In this document: piece after piece, positions 21,201 to 31,373 of the stretch
Layout of the letters: each line of letters opens with the position of its first letter
Numbering within the stretch: the stretch's first letter is position 1
Assembly (NCBI GenBank): GCA_958295665.1
Contig: OY282560.1
Location: 52,266,333 to 52,330,332 of the forward strand
Length of the DNA stretch: 64,000 nt
Origin: Tipula vernalis
Taxonomy: Eukaryota > Arthropoda > Insecta > Diptera > Tipulidae
Reading direction: 5' to 3'
Notes under the pieces: generated by a model
What the model was told of the DNA's origin: nothing
Seen by the model: only the letters and a program-made list of their open reading frames with translations
The model's database searches: none
Position numbers and translations under genes: made by a program

Positions 21201-23933
21201 AGAAAGTAATAAACTCATCTCAGTATAAGCCAATAGTGTTTAAAAATGCTAAGGGAAGAGACAAAAATGTCTTTTTTCGAAAGTGTATACAAATTTAAAT
21301 CGAAACCATGGTTAAATATGACAGATTTGAACGATTAGAGATCATTTAAAACTTCAGATGATTTGGGTTGGCTTATTCAATTCAAAATTATGGAGAAAAA
21401 CACTTTTATACTCATGGCATTATGAATGTAAGAGTGAAATTGGATTACTTTAAAAAAACTTATCCAACTTGTCAAACCATATTGACAATTCCCACAATCA
21501 GTGTACCAAAATATCTTAGCGTGACTAAAACGAATGATAAACCAATGCTTTATGATAATTAGAAAAATTTAGCTTTGCGTGAGATCTAAAAAATTTTGAA
21601 AGAATGCATTACTGAATAAAACGAAGTTCATGTTGCTGAGAAATGTTTGCAAAATAATGATTTGAATTATATTATTGTCTACATATATGTATAATATATA
21701 TGTATGTATTTAAATCAATGCAACACACAAACCATTGATTGTTTATCGGAAAAGTAACAAGTAATTCATAATATATTCGTTTATAGAAAAAATAGTAACA
21801 CGCCACCATCGAAAACCTGCACATATACAGCAATAATATATTCTACTTCAATTTATAGCATATAAAAATACCATTCGGTGATAGGCTTTCAATAAAAAAT
21901 TTATATCGTGAAACTAATTTTTTTTGTTTGATGTGTGTATCTAAATCTGATGAATGAATAGTATTGTGTTCGAACATCGAATAGTACGTTTTGTATAGAT
22001 ACGAACATATTTTCTTGAACAATTAGAAAACTACACGACCCTGCTGTATTTAATATTAATTATCTTTCATAAAAAGTCTAAGGTGTGGATAATTTTTCAT
22101 ATATCGTAGGATATCACAATCAATCACTGGTTTCTTTGGGCAAAACCATAAAATATCACTCTGTCTGCGGGTGTTGTTTTTTTTAGCTTATTTTCAATGC
22201 AAATATTTATCCACAATATTATTATAAATACTAAACGGTACCGCACAAAGAAATAAAATGAACGGAAATGATGAAAATTATTATAAAAATTTTCTTATGT
22301 TTTAGTTTTTCCCCGCGCGCGCATAAAAAAACAAAATCCTAATTTGAATTTTAAATTTATATTCACATAATGTATTTAGGTGCCATCGTCAATTTTAAGC
22401 GAGGATATGTCAAGAAAATACAAATTATCGTGTACACATGTACAGTATAAAATTTGGCGTTGAAATATACATCATTTCCACTCGAGTTATCATCATCATC
22501 ATATGTATAATAATTTTAGGTAGGGTTTTCTTCTCTATACCTCGTACATATATTTTGCCAAAACAATATAAAATACAAACCAATTATATTCTTTATCTAA
22601 TTTTTCCATCATTTTTCAACATCAAAAAATTCTAGATAAATTCAACACAGTTAAAATCAATTTAGTAATCCTATTGTTGGTGTAAAATGTGTTAAACATA
22701 CATAATATGTGTATACAAATAGACACACGCTAAATATGAAAGATGATTAGTTACATATGGAGGTTACATGTATACACATATAAAGGCGAAATGATTTATG
22801 ATGAGATAAATGAAAAATATTGTATCATATGATAATTAATTATTTTATAAATTTCGGATACATTGGCCTACTCGAATCGATTTTTGTGTAAATATTTATA
22901 TTTTAGCACCTAGTACCCCCTACAAATAAAATTGGAATTATTCCCCCAACCACACAAAAAAATGTATAAAATAAAGTTCTAACCTAATTGTGTTATTTGT
23001 ATGTATTTGTATGTACAAGCATTACCACATCTCAGCTGTGTATTCCCTTCCACAACAGGCAGCAATAAAACGACAAAGTTTATATAAATTAAATTTTGCT
23101 GCAACAACTCAAACAAGAAAACATTTTTTTTTTGTTTTTTGGCCAAAATTGAATTTGTGTTCCAAACTTAATAAACAACTTAATTCGATAATTTCGTTAT
23201 TCAGGCGAGGATAGGATATACGAACGAATTTTTTTTATTTATTTCAATTCCATAAGGTACACTAACAACTAATTAAAATTACAAAATAATTATCCTTAAT
23301 TATATGTAGTAAATGATTTGGAAATATCGATTTCAAAATCGTAAACTCTTCCATAATTAGTGTCTCGACTAAAAAAAAAAAAATATTTTTCGCTCATTAT
23401 AATTTTGCAACCTAAATACAAATCGAAAAAAAAAAATGATAACAAATAACAGAAAAGTCTAATTTAATTATCATTTCTAGATATATATATTTATTATCAT
23501 TAAATAAGAATTTTCCAATTATTTTGATATACTATTTTCATTTTGGCGAAAAGCCAAAACGAAATAAATAAAAACGTTTCTTCTCTCGGCTAAACGTTTT
23601 TTTTTTTCTCTCATTTTTCGATTTTTGACAACAACAAATTCTTTTTTTTGCCATTTTGACAACAACAAAAATTTATTGTTTACAAAGACATACTAACTGT
23701 GATAACCTAAATATATTTAAGAAATGCACTACAAAATTGTTTATTTTGAAAGACAATTTTGAAAAAATTATGTCGGTCTGAAAATTTATTTTTGGAATGG
23801 TATTTTAAAAAAAAAAACGACAAGTTGTTTACATTTATATAACTATGGCATTATTGTGGCTGCAGTAAGCATAACTATTTATAAAAATTTTGTGGTAGCA
23901 AATTAAAATAAAAAAATATTTACCTTCAATGTA
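21201..23933. other. AT-rich DNA without recognised features
   Basis: Short frames only (for example 21368-21562 and 22438-22635, about 65 codons each); none has a recognisable domain and their composition follows the background. Poly-A/T runs are frequent. No RNA gene seen. Confidence 0.5.
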
Positions 23934-24593
23934 CAGTCATGAGCAAAAGTATTTGGAATTTTAATTGTTGATGCATAATAATGCTTGTTAATTTTATAAA
24001 AATTAATCAAATGTAAAATTTTCCTTTTATTGGGAGTGTGCTTTATTGTGAAAAAATGTCTAAAATCTAAATAAAATGTTGGCCACCGGAAAATAGCTAC
24101 GAGCTTAATGACTTCACTATGATAATGCCCGGATGACCATTGTGGAGACGATTTGTTGTTGAGCACCTTCCGGAATGATTGTTCTTTGGCCCCAGAGTAC
24201 AGTTTTTTATCGTCGGTATCTCATTGCGTCTTCGCAAGAATGGTTTAAATTCGTCGTCGATTCAAAACTCGTTTCAAAATTTTATCTTTTGCTGTTAGCA
24301 TTGCGATATCGACAGCGGTTAAGAGAGTTGTTTCGATCATTAAAAATTCTTCTTTTTCAGGGGGAGATATGGGGGATATGCGGTTCACAGCATCAAAATT
24401 TTGATGTTTATCTACCGGACGATATTGAACATTAAAGTCATATCCATTGTGAAAAATACTTCAACGTAACATCCGGTGACAGGATTGATGGTAAAAATGA
24501 AGCGAATGGAGACATTACTACAGATTATTAAAAATCTTGAACACAAAAAGTTTATTGTACAATATTTAATAAATGAAAAATGAAAATTTCAAA
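23934..24593. other. Unclassified segment with a Tc1-like end (TACAGTCATGAGCAAAAGTA)
   Basis: The sequence starting TACAGTCATGAGCAAAAGTA resembles the outer end of Tc1-type elements. The opposite end, TTTCAAATAC at about 24585-24594, may be the remains of the matching inverted repeat, cut by the next element. Frames in the interior (23903-24166 minus, 24175-24435 plus) give no transposase motif that I can recognise, so the assignment is weak. Confidence 0.3.
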
Positions 24594-25350
24594 TACACTG
24601 GCGGGTACAGAAAACGGGCCACCCTAAAAAAAATTGTTTTTCCATGCGAATATCTTTTGAACCGCACTAGCCGGAAACATGAAACAAAAACCGAAATTCA
24701 AGGTCATTCGAAATAATCTTAGAAAAGTTTACCATAGCATACTTTCTCTAATCATGTGACTGTGTTTTTTTTTACTTATCCCACAATATGATTTTTAACT
24801 AAATTTTCAAATGTGAACAACTGAATGGCACTAGCCGGAAACATGAAACAAAACCCAAATTCTAGGTCATTCAAAAGAATCTTAGAAAATGTAGAATCGT
24901 GAAATAATTCTTGGCTTTTCTGGTAAATATTTCAACGTGACATGGCCGACAAGGAGTCCTGTTAGGGACATTCTTCATAAAAAAACTCGGTCTCGTATTC
25001 CAGTTCCGAAAACGATGGAACAACTCGGTAGCGTGCTTTTAGGGGAATGCGAGGGGAATGAGGGGTATAACACGCTACTAAACATTTTTTATTCGTTAAT
25101 TATGATTGTTGTTGTGTTTATGTTTGTGAAAATTTAAATAAAATTTTTTAAATTTGTCAATGTTTGGTTTTTGTTTGAAAATTTGAGAAATCTCAACCAC
25201 ATGATTAGAAAGAGTAGGTACCCACATTTTCCAAGATTGTTTTCAATGACCTTGAATTTGGTTTTTGTTGCATGTTTCCAGGTAGTGCGGTCCAAAGATA
25301 TTCGCATAAAAAAAAATGTTTTAGTGTAAATGTCCTCCGTTTAACTGTAA
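24594..25350 (+). mobile_element. Tc1-like DNA transposon remnant with long inverted repeats
   Basis: The left part (24630-24720: GCGAATATCTTTTGAACCGC, then TAGCCGGAAACATGAAACAA) is inverted on the right at about 25230-25310 (TTGCATGTTTCCAGGTAGTG, then CGGTCCAAAGATATTCGCAT). A second, direct copy of the CACTAGCCGGAAACATGAAA block lies at 24829, so the left end has a repeated subterminal block. Between the repeats only the tail of a transposase remains. The outer left end starts CACTGGCGGGTACAG; the outer right end is degraded. Confidence 0.7.
24937..25137 (+). pseudogene. Tc1-like transposase C-terminal fragment
   Basis: The frame reads TWPTRSP then VRDILHKKTRSRIPVPKTM and LGSVLLGECEGN. In Tc1-family transposases the third catalytic acidic residue lies in a WP..SPDLNPIE..W motif followed by a basic stretch and ELGxxLxxEWE. 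Here WP..SP is kept but the DLNPIE-type segment containing the catalytic residue is missing, apparently by a small deletion. The rest of the transposase is absent, so it cannot be active. Confidence 0.65.
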
Positions 25351-25436
25351 GAAAATACAAATTACAGGTTTTCTTAGATGTTACTCCTGTTTTCAAATCT
25401 GATTTCATTCTGATTATTTGAGAATATAGAATGTAC

Positions 25437-25602
25437 CTGGCGGGCTATTTGTGAATTCGATTCGAATGCATTCGACTCTTCGAAAAGAAAGATTCCTAGT
25501 TGATTTAAATAAGAAACAAACAAATTGGTTTGAATTTAAATAAGAATCCAACATTTCGAAAACTCGAACACGTTCGAATCGAATTCACAAATAGCCCCCT
25601 GA
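25437..25602. mobile_element. Small MITE-like inverted repeat element
   Basis: GGGCTATTTGTGAATTCGAT at 25442 is matched exactly by its reverse complement ATCGAATTCACAAATAGCCC ending at 25597. The pairing continues inward with imperfections (TTCGAATGCATTCGACTC against GAACACGTTCGAA). Total length is about 165 bp with no coding capacity. Confidence 0.8.
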
Positions 25603-26699
25603 CTAAAATTTTAACATTTGGATAACTGGTTATCCAATAATCAGAGCCGATGCTCTGATATTAGAGCAGTTTACAAGGTAATTCGATCAACTCAAACTAA
25701 TCCTTATGAACTGAATATAATTGAATTTCAAAAAGTTAAGAAAGATCAGGATTTTGGTCGTCAAATGAGACAAGACTAAGAGAGGGCAATTTTCTTGAAA
25801 CGATTATTTTTAATTTTTTCACGAGTTGCGGTATTTCTCAGGTTGTTCATTTTTTAAATGTTATAAATAAAAGCTGTTTTGAAAAATAGAGCCTACAATT
25901 CATAATAGTTAAATCAAATTTAATTAATCCAGAAAGGCAGAAATGTTGGATTTAAGTCGATATTTTTGTTTGTGTAATTAAAATTTCTCACTACCCTCTC
26001 CCTCCGAGTTCTATCCTCCTTTTTTACTCAACTAATAAATATTAAAAAAGCGCATTTATTCAAATGAAGGAAGAGAAAATTTCTCACAAAAAAAAAGTAC
26101 AGATATTATGGCGTAGAACCTTGCGCCTGGCCTTTCGATTTTGGTCGTCGTACTTTGTTTATATGAAATGAATTACATGAAACTACACATTTTTATTTAT
26201 ATCTCGACCGTAATTGAAGAAAAATCGTAACGCGTGTCTGGATTTTATCCTTATAAAAGTATTTTATTTGTGAAAATTCCCACCGTTAAAGTTGAGAGGA
26301 AGGGAAAACAACAAAATTTTTCTCGTTTTTGAGTTGTTTTGCGTTTTTATTATTTCTATCTCGATAACTGCTAAATGGCTGTTAAAAGTACTACAGATGT
26401 TATACGTAATGCAATTGAGCTCATCATAAAATAAGTTGTATTTATGAAAATCGCCGGTGTTAAAATGGAGAAAAAGTTAAAAAGTAACGAGATTTTTCTT
26501 AAATGAAAAGTTGACGAGTGAAAGGCTAAGATTCCTAATTTTTTTATTCTCTCTGCCTTACTTTCGGAGTTCGTGTAATTTTGCCATTTTTAAGCATATT
26601 ATGCGTTGTAGTGTGGCGCTCACATAAGTTAAAATAGTGGAAAGTACACAATAAATATTAATAATTTTCCTAAATAATGTAATTATATTTGCCTTATAA
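25603..26699. other. AT-rich DNA without recognised gene
   Basis: Two loosely similar stretches (around 26250-26340 and 26430-26510, both with TGAAAATYSCC.SYGTTAAA and ending in CGAGATTTTTCT-like sequence) suggest an old tandem duplication. No domain-bearing frame. Confidence 0.4.
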
Positions 26700-26910
26700 T
26701 TGCCGTCGCTTCCGGGTCCACGCTCATTGAGCGGGTGTTAATAAGTGACCTAGGTATAAGGCTGGTCACGCTAAATGATGGCAAATGGGCCGGATTTAAG
26801 TGTAAAGCGACATGGCTGACGATCTGCTAGGCTGGGGGCCCATTTAACAAAGCCCAGTCGTGAACGGAGCCCTCTGGATACCTGGCGACCTCCAGTTGTA
26901 ATTAGCCTTA

Positions 26911-26936
26911 CCTGCGTATACGGATCTCTGCGCAGG
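26911..26936 (+). promoter_or_regulatory. 5'-UTR hairpin of L1 element (covarying stem)
   Basis: CCTGCG (26911-26916) pairs with CGCAGG (26931-26936), with a possible T-G pair closing the loop, about 35 bases before the ORF1 ATG. The relatives at 54536-54563 (CCTGTGG/CCACAGG) and 28789-28816 (CCTGTA/TACAGG) keep the pairing with different bases. Confidence 0.6.
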
Positions 26937-26971
26937 CGGACCTTCATTTCTCCGATACTCGTGGGAATCTA

Positions 26972-28288
26972 ATGGAAGGATCAATCAAAACTAAAACAAA
27001 GGGCACCGGCTCTCCTCAAAAGCCGGTATCAGCGAAGGGAGGTACCTCAAACCAGACGGGTGGGGCCTCGAAGTGTGCAAAGGTGGTTGACTCTAGGGCA
27101 CTAGTCCCGGGAGTTAGCGGTACCAACGCAGCGCAGGCGAGGGGGACGAGAGAAATTCCTCCGGCGAAAAGGCGGTACAGAAATCGCCGCTCGGCATTTC
27201 GAATTCTCGAGAGGTCGGCTGCGACCCTCGAGGGGCAGCTCACGGAAGAACAGAGAACATCGGTAGCTTGGGCAAGGAACACTGTGGGCTGCGGAAACTC
27301 GGAAAGGGACCATGTGTCAAAAAGACAGCGGTCCCAGGACGAGGTGGAATTAGTCAACAGCAAGTGGGCCAAGTTGCTGACTGACAAGAAGCCGAGCTCC
27401 ATCTCAGGGACAAAGCTGTTCAGCGATGTCTTGAGCGAGCATGTGTTGATGCTACCCACCCGTAATTGACGAAAGTCAAGAAGATAGGAGCATCACGGCG
27501 GAAAAATGGAGGTTGGTGTATAATGCACTCAACCTCGTTTTTTTAGAGGTCCTGGGAGAAAATCCAGGACCACCCCCATCCTGCAGAGATGCGGGATGGT
27601 ATCAAGGGCGTGTGAAGATGACTGCATGCTCGAACTCTTGAACTGCGGATCTTTATAAAAAGGCTATAGTCAAAGTAATGGAGGTGTGGCCAGGCGCAAA
27701 GCTTGCGGCAGTTAACCGGGAGGAAACTCCCAGCAGGCCGAGGGCACGTGTCTGGCTGCTATACGAACCGGCTAGCCCTGACGAGGCTTTGGAAATTATT
27801 CAGGCCAGTAACCCGAATCTTCCGACCGGAAATTGGAAGATCGTCAAGCAAGAGGAGGCGAAGGGGGCCCCAAATTATCAATTATGGTAATAAATAAGGA
27901 GTCCCTTGCCCTCCTGCACAAAACGAAGCGAGTAATTGACTTCGGATTTGGGCCAATAACTCTCAACGTTTATAAAAAGGATGGGGCGGAAGCGCGTATG
28001 GGAGGCCAACCGGAGGATAGTGGCAACCGGCCCAGGCCTGAAGGGGATACCAGCAGCATGGGTGGAGAAACTGAGGGTAGGGGGGAGAGTGAATGCGGCG
28101 ACCTCGGTCTGGCAAGGATTCACTTGGAAGATGAGGAGGGGCACATAAGCGAAGGAGCTGGTGTACCGATGGAGGAAGATGTCTGCAACCCGGCCAGACG
28201 GGGGGGGGGCACTGACAAGTCCTCTACAGAGGGTATGAGGGTTAGCGAGACGGGCGAATCCGGCGCATCTCAAAATACCGGGAAATAA
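26972..28288 (+). pseudogene. ORF1 protein with DUF4780-like domain
   Basis: ORF1 presumably binds the element RNA. The N-terminal 165 codons are basic and Ser/Thr/Pro-rich (PPAKRRYRNRRSAFRILERS, KRQRSQDEVELV). The frame ends at 27469 but continues one frame over (VIDESQEDRSITAEKWRLVY), then passes a TGA near 27641 (SNS*TADLYKKAIVKVM) into WPGAKLAAVNREE, RARVWLLYEP, ILQ-like IIQASNPNLPTGNWKIVK and TKRVIDFGFGPITLNVYK. The run W...P..P.L.TG.WK..K is what I know from DUF4780 domains of insect retrotransposons. A last frame change near 27890 leads to an acidic Gly-rich tail ending at TAA 28286-28288. Two frameshifts and one stop make it inactive. Confidence 0.7.
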
Positions 28289-28311
28289 TATTCCTGCGGT
28301 AGCAGGAATAT
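28288..28311 (+). promoter_or_regulatory. Perfect 10-bp hairpin directly after the ORF1 stop
   Basis: ATATTCCTGC, loop GGTA, GCAGGAATAT. The stem begins at the last base of the ORF1 TAA codon. A hairpin in this place could help reinitiation at ORF2, as has been proposed for other two-ORF non-LTR elements; here that is inference. Confidence 0.7.
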
Positions 28312-28368
28312 ACCATAGAGGTAGGTAGAGGTTAAAAGGTTATGATTAAGATAACTCTGGGTGGGTTT

Positions 28369-29153
28369 GGTGGTTTGGCGTCTATTGGAGGGGGGGGGGG
28401 GCAAAGTTGAGTAGAGGAGGGGGGGACCAAAGTTGAGTAGATTAATCTACCAGCTCCGTAACCTTCCAGTAGGGTGCGCATCACGCGAGCTGTTCTGGTC
28501 TTGTCATTAGGCAGCTGCGTGATGGGTACAATTATGTAAGGGGTAACCTGTTCACAATTCGCAAGTGTACGTGCGCCTCCTCGTGGCAACCACTGGTAAC
28601 TAAGGCCATTTGGCACATTTTTGGCCATTTGGCACAGGCTAAAGTACGGCGCTAAAGGAGAAAACCTTGACAAAAAACCCTAATCTAAGGTGGAACAGCA
28701 TATGCCGAAAGATGAATGGCTGATAGGTTAATCAGCCCAAAATATGCGGACTCTGGATACCAGGCACCCTCCAGTTTTATTTAGCCTTCCTGTAATAAAG
28801 CTGGGTGACCTACAGGTGATTTGCAATTCCCAGCAACTCGTAAGAGTAAAATCAAACGGAATACGGGGCAGGAGTAGGAATATACGGGAGTGGGTCAACC
28901 CTCTCGAGGTCCTTGAGCTCCAATGCTACCGTCTTTCTAGCGGAACTACATGCTGTAGTAAACATCTAGGAGGGAGAGCAATAAGCCCAGATAGTATGTA
29001 TCACATACCGCGAGCCAGTATTTTCAGGTTCATTAAGAACCTGAATATTGACTGGACGGATAATTAAGCTGGGGCCAGCACAATAGATCTTTTAGGTCGC
29101 AGTGCGAAGTGGCTGATCGCCCGCATGGGCCCCCCAATAATAATAATAATAAT
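28369..29153 (+). mobile_element. Internally deleted non-LTR copy (L2C) of the 53584 family
   Basis: The first 365 bp match the 5' UTR at 53584-53921 (TTTGGCGTCTA, TAATCTACCAGCTCCGTAA, GGTGTACGT-like, AGTACGGCGCTAAAGGAGAA). After 28741 it matches 54485-54597 up to the ORF1 start, where ATG has become ATC. It then jumps to about 100 bp of RNase H sequence (as 55682-55790) and to the 3' UTR (GAGGGAGAGCAATAAGCCCA, AATATTGACTGGACGGATAA), ending in a (TAA)n tail at 29140-29153. ORF1, endonuclease and RT are deleted, so it could only have moved by borrowing another copy's proteins. No target duplication was found. Confidence 0.85.
28789..28816 (+). promoter_or_regulatory. 5'-UTR hairpin of the deleted copy L2C
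   Basis: CCTGTA (28789-28794) pairs with TACAGG (28811-28816). At the sixth stem position it has A-T where the 54536 copy has G-C: both partners have changed. Confidence 0.6.
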
Positions 29154-29155
29154 AC

Positions 29156-30420
29156 TATTCCATCGGTTCCTGTATGCACTTGTGTAATACGCCCAAGTGG
29201 CCACTTTGACACAGGAGTGTTGTCTTCTTTGATGAGCACCACGTCGCCGAACTTGATATTTTCTCGTACATCATGCCATTTGTGACGCTGCTGGATATTA
29301 TTCAGATATTCTAGGTAATATCTTTTCCAAAATGACTGGACTCTGCTTTGAATTATTTGCCACCTGGACAAACGATTTTCAGGAAGGTTTATATCCGTCT
29401 CTGGAATTGATGATGTAGAAGTTCCGATCAAAAAGTGTGCTGGCATTAACACTTCATAATCATCGTCGGTCGAAGAAGTATACAACGGGCGCGAGTTCAG
29501 AATATGTTCTATTTGACAGAGTAAAGTGGATATCTCTTCAAACGATAGATTGACATTACGTGTGGCTTTATTTAAATGCGATTTCGTCGATGTTACCGCG
29601 GCCTCCCACAACCCGCCAAAGTGAGGAGACATCGGTGGAATGAAATGCCACTATATGCCACTGCGGCTCAGGAATTCTGAAATTGTATAATTATTTTTTA
29701 TTCCTCTTACCAACTTACATGCTTGATCCAATATACGCCTAGCACCAACAAAATTGGACTCATTGTCTGTATATATTTGCCTTGGTATTCCTCTTCTCGC
29801 CGAAAAAGCGCTTCAAGGCGGCCAAAAATCCTTCGTTTGTTAAGTCGGTCACAGCCTCGATATGTATAGCATTGACCGAAAAGCAGACAAATATACATAT
29901 GTAGCCTTTGGTAAATATTGCACGCCCTCTCCCCTTTCTCGCAGTTGTATATATTGGCCCCGCAAAATCGATGCCCCAATTCACGAATGGTCCCGTAAGG
30001 ATGACTCTGGCAGCCGGCAGATTTCCCATAAGTTGTTTGGTGGTTTTTGCCGCATACCTTGTACAAGTAACACAACTTTTCAATGCGCCTCATATTCTGC
30101 TTCGACCATTAATCACCCAATAATTTTGTCTTATGAAATTAGAGGTGAGCGAGCAATTTGGACAAATGAATGTCCCATATCACCCTGGTAGTGAAGATGT
30201 GTTTTTGAGGCAGTATAATCGGATGCTTATTGTCAAAATCACAATACGCGTTCTGCATTCGACCGCCCACTCGCATTACACCGTCTTCGTCAATAAATGG
30301 AGCTAATAACATGAGTAGCTTCGATTTGTTTGATACTTTCTTCTATCGCCGTATACTCTGGATATTTTCTTTAAATTCTGCATGTTGTACCCAAATGACG
30401 CTCTTTATTCTCGCATAATT
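29156..30420 (-). pseudogene. Bel-4 integrase, truncated by a later element
   Basis: The zinc-binding N-terminus reads NKHPIILPQKH near 30230-30200, then QNYWVINGRS and LKSCVTCTRYAAKT. The catalytic core has WGIDFAGPI (first Asp), AIHIEAVTDLTNEGFLAAL, YTDNESNFVGARR (second Asp; the usual DNG is DNE) and PHFGGLWEAAVTS (Glu). The C-terminal domain shows FGDVVLIKEDNTPVSKWPLG before it is cut at 29155. Breaks occur near 30090, 29790 and 29655. Confidence 0.87.
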
Positions 30421-30552
30421 GATCTCCGTTGCTGATAATTAAGATGCCGTTTTTTTCTTAGGGTCTTTGATCGCGATTATGAATCTCAATACATATGCCA
30501 CCACCCGGAATATTTTGTTCAACCGGAATTTATTTTCCATTAATTCTTCTAA

Positions 30553-31339
30553 CTATGAGTTACTTCCTTGTTCACATTCGGCTTCCATTGTGACCGTTGG
30601 TAAAGCTAGAGTCGTTTTGCTGTATTCCATGTCAACGTTAGATCTATTTGTATTGTGGTTATCTTCGTTCATTGGCCACGACGTATCTGGACCAGCTAAC
30701 CATTCTGGACCTCTCCACCACTGAGTCAGGTTGACTATTTTATCTGGTGCAATACCCCTGGAGCCATGATCTGCTGGATTGTCTTTTGACTTCACGTGAG
30801 ACCAATGATGTCGTGGAAAACTATCCAATATCAACAAATGTCTTCCATCGCATGGGATATGTTGATAGCCAAGCGAGTACAATTGTCGAATCTGTCCAAG
30901 CATAGTATCGAGCATTTGTTTGAAAATTTTGTTTCACTGAAGACATTAATTTTGCCAGCAAATGAGCCGCGCATAGTTCTAACCGAGGCAAGGATAATTT
31001 CTTTATCGGAGCTACTTTGGTTTTTGCGATCAACAGTTGTGTAGTAATACTTCCATCTTCCTTTACGTTTCTGCTATAGATCGCTGCACAATATGCTGTC
31101 TCACTTGCGTCTGAAAACCCATGTATCTGAATCTCGCCTTGACGATTCGTATATCTCGGAATCTTGATGTATTCAAAATGTATGAATTGTTTTCGGACTC
31201 TTCTGTACTCTTCCTCCAACTCTCGCGGCAGCTTGTCATCCCAATCAATTTTTAATAGCCACAATTTTTGAAATAACATTTTTAGAATGATAGTGGATGG
31301 AGATAGGAATCCAAGTGGATCGAATACACATGACATCAT
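30553..31339 (-). pseudogene. Bel-4 RNase H
   Basis: The 31339-30821 frame begins with the RT-RNase H connection FDPLGFLSPSTIILKMLFQK and continues with IQIHGFSDASETAYCAAIY (first catalytic Asp), AKTKVAPIKKLSLPRLELCA (Glu) and YYAWTDSTIVLAWL (Asp). The last part is in the frame of 30915-30553, with KSKDNPADHGSRG (last Asp) and QWWRGPEWL. All four acidic catalytic residues are still present; one frameshift near 30870 divides the domain. Confidence 0.88.
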
Positions 31340-31373
31340 TTACTTCCGGATTTATTTTGTAGGGGAATGAGTC

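Larger units (their letters stand above)
26700..28368 (+). mobile_element. Non-LTR retrotransposon of DUF4780-ORF1 type (L1), 5' UTR and ORF1 only
   Basis: The compositional change near 26700 marks a GC-richer 5' UTR of about 270 bp, followed by an ORF1 of about 1.3 kb. The UTR shares its last 105 bp with the 53584-59606 element (CTGGATACC.GGCG.CCTCCAG, a hairpin, ACTCGTGGGAA, ATG), so the two belong to one lineage of R1/LOA-like elements. After the ORF1 stop come a hairpin and about 60 bp including ATGATTAAGATAACT, a possible ORF2 start; then the sequence switches to another element. Confidence 0.75.

Noticed and set aside
27016..27459. 147-codon minus-strand frame opposite the L1 ORF1
   Set aside because: Antisense shadow of ORF1 in GC-richer sequence; no domain.
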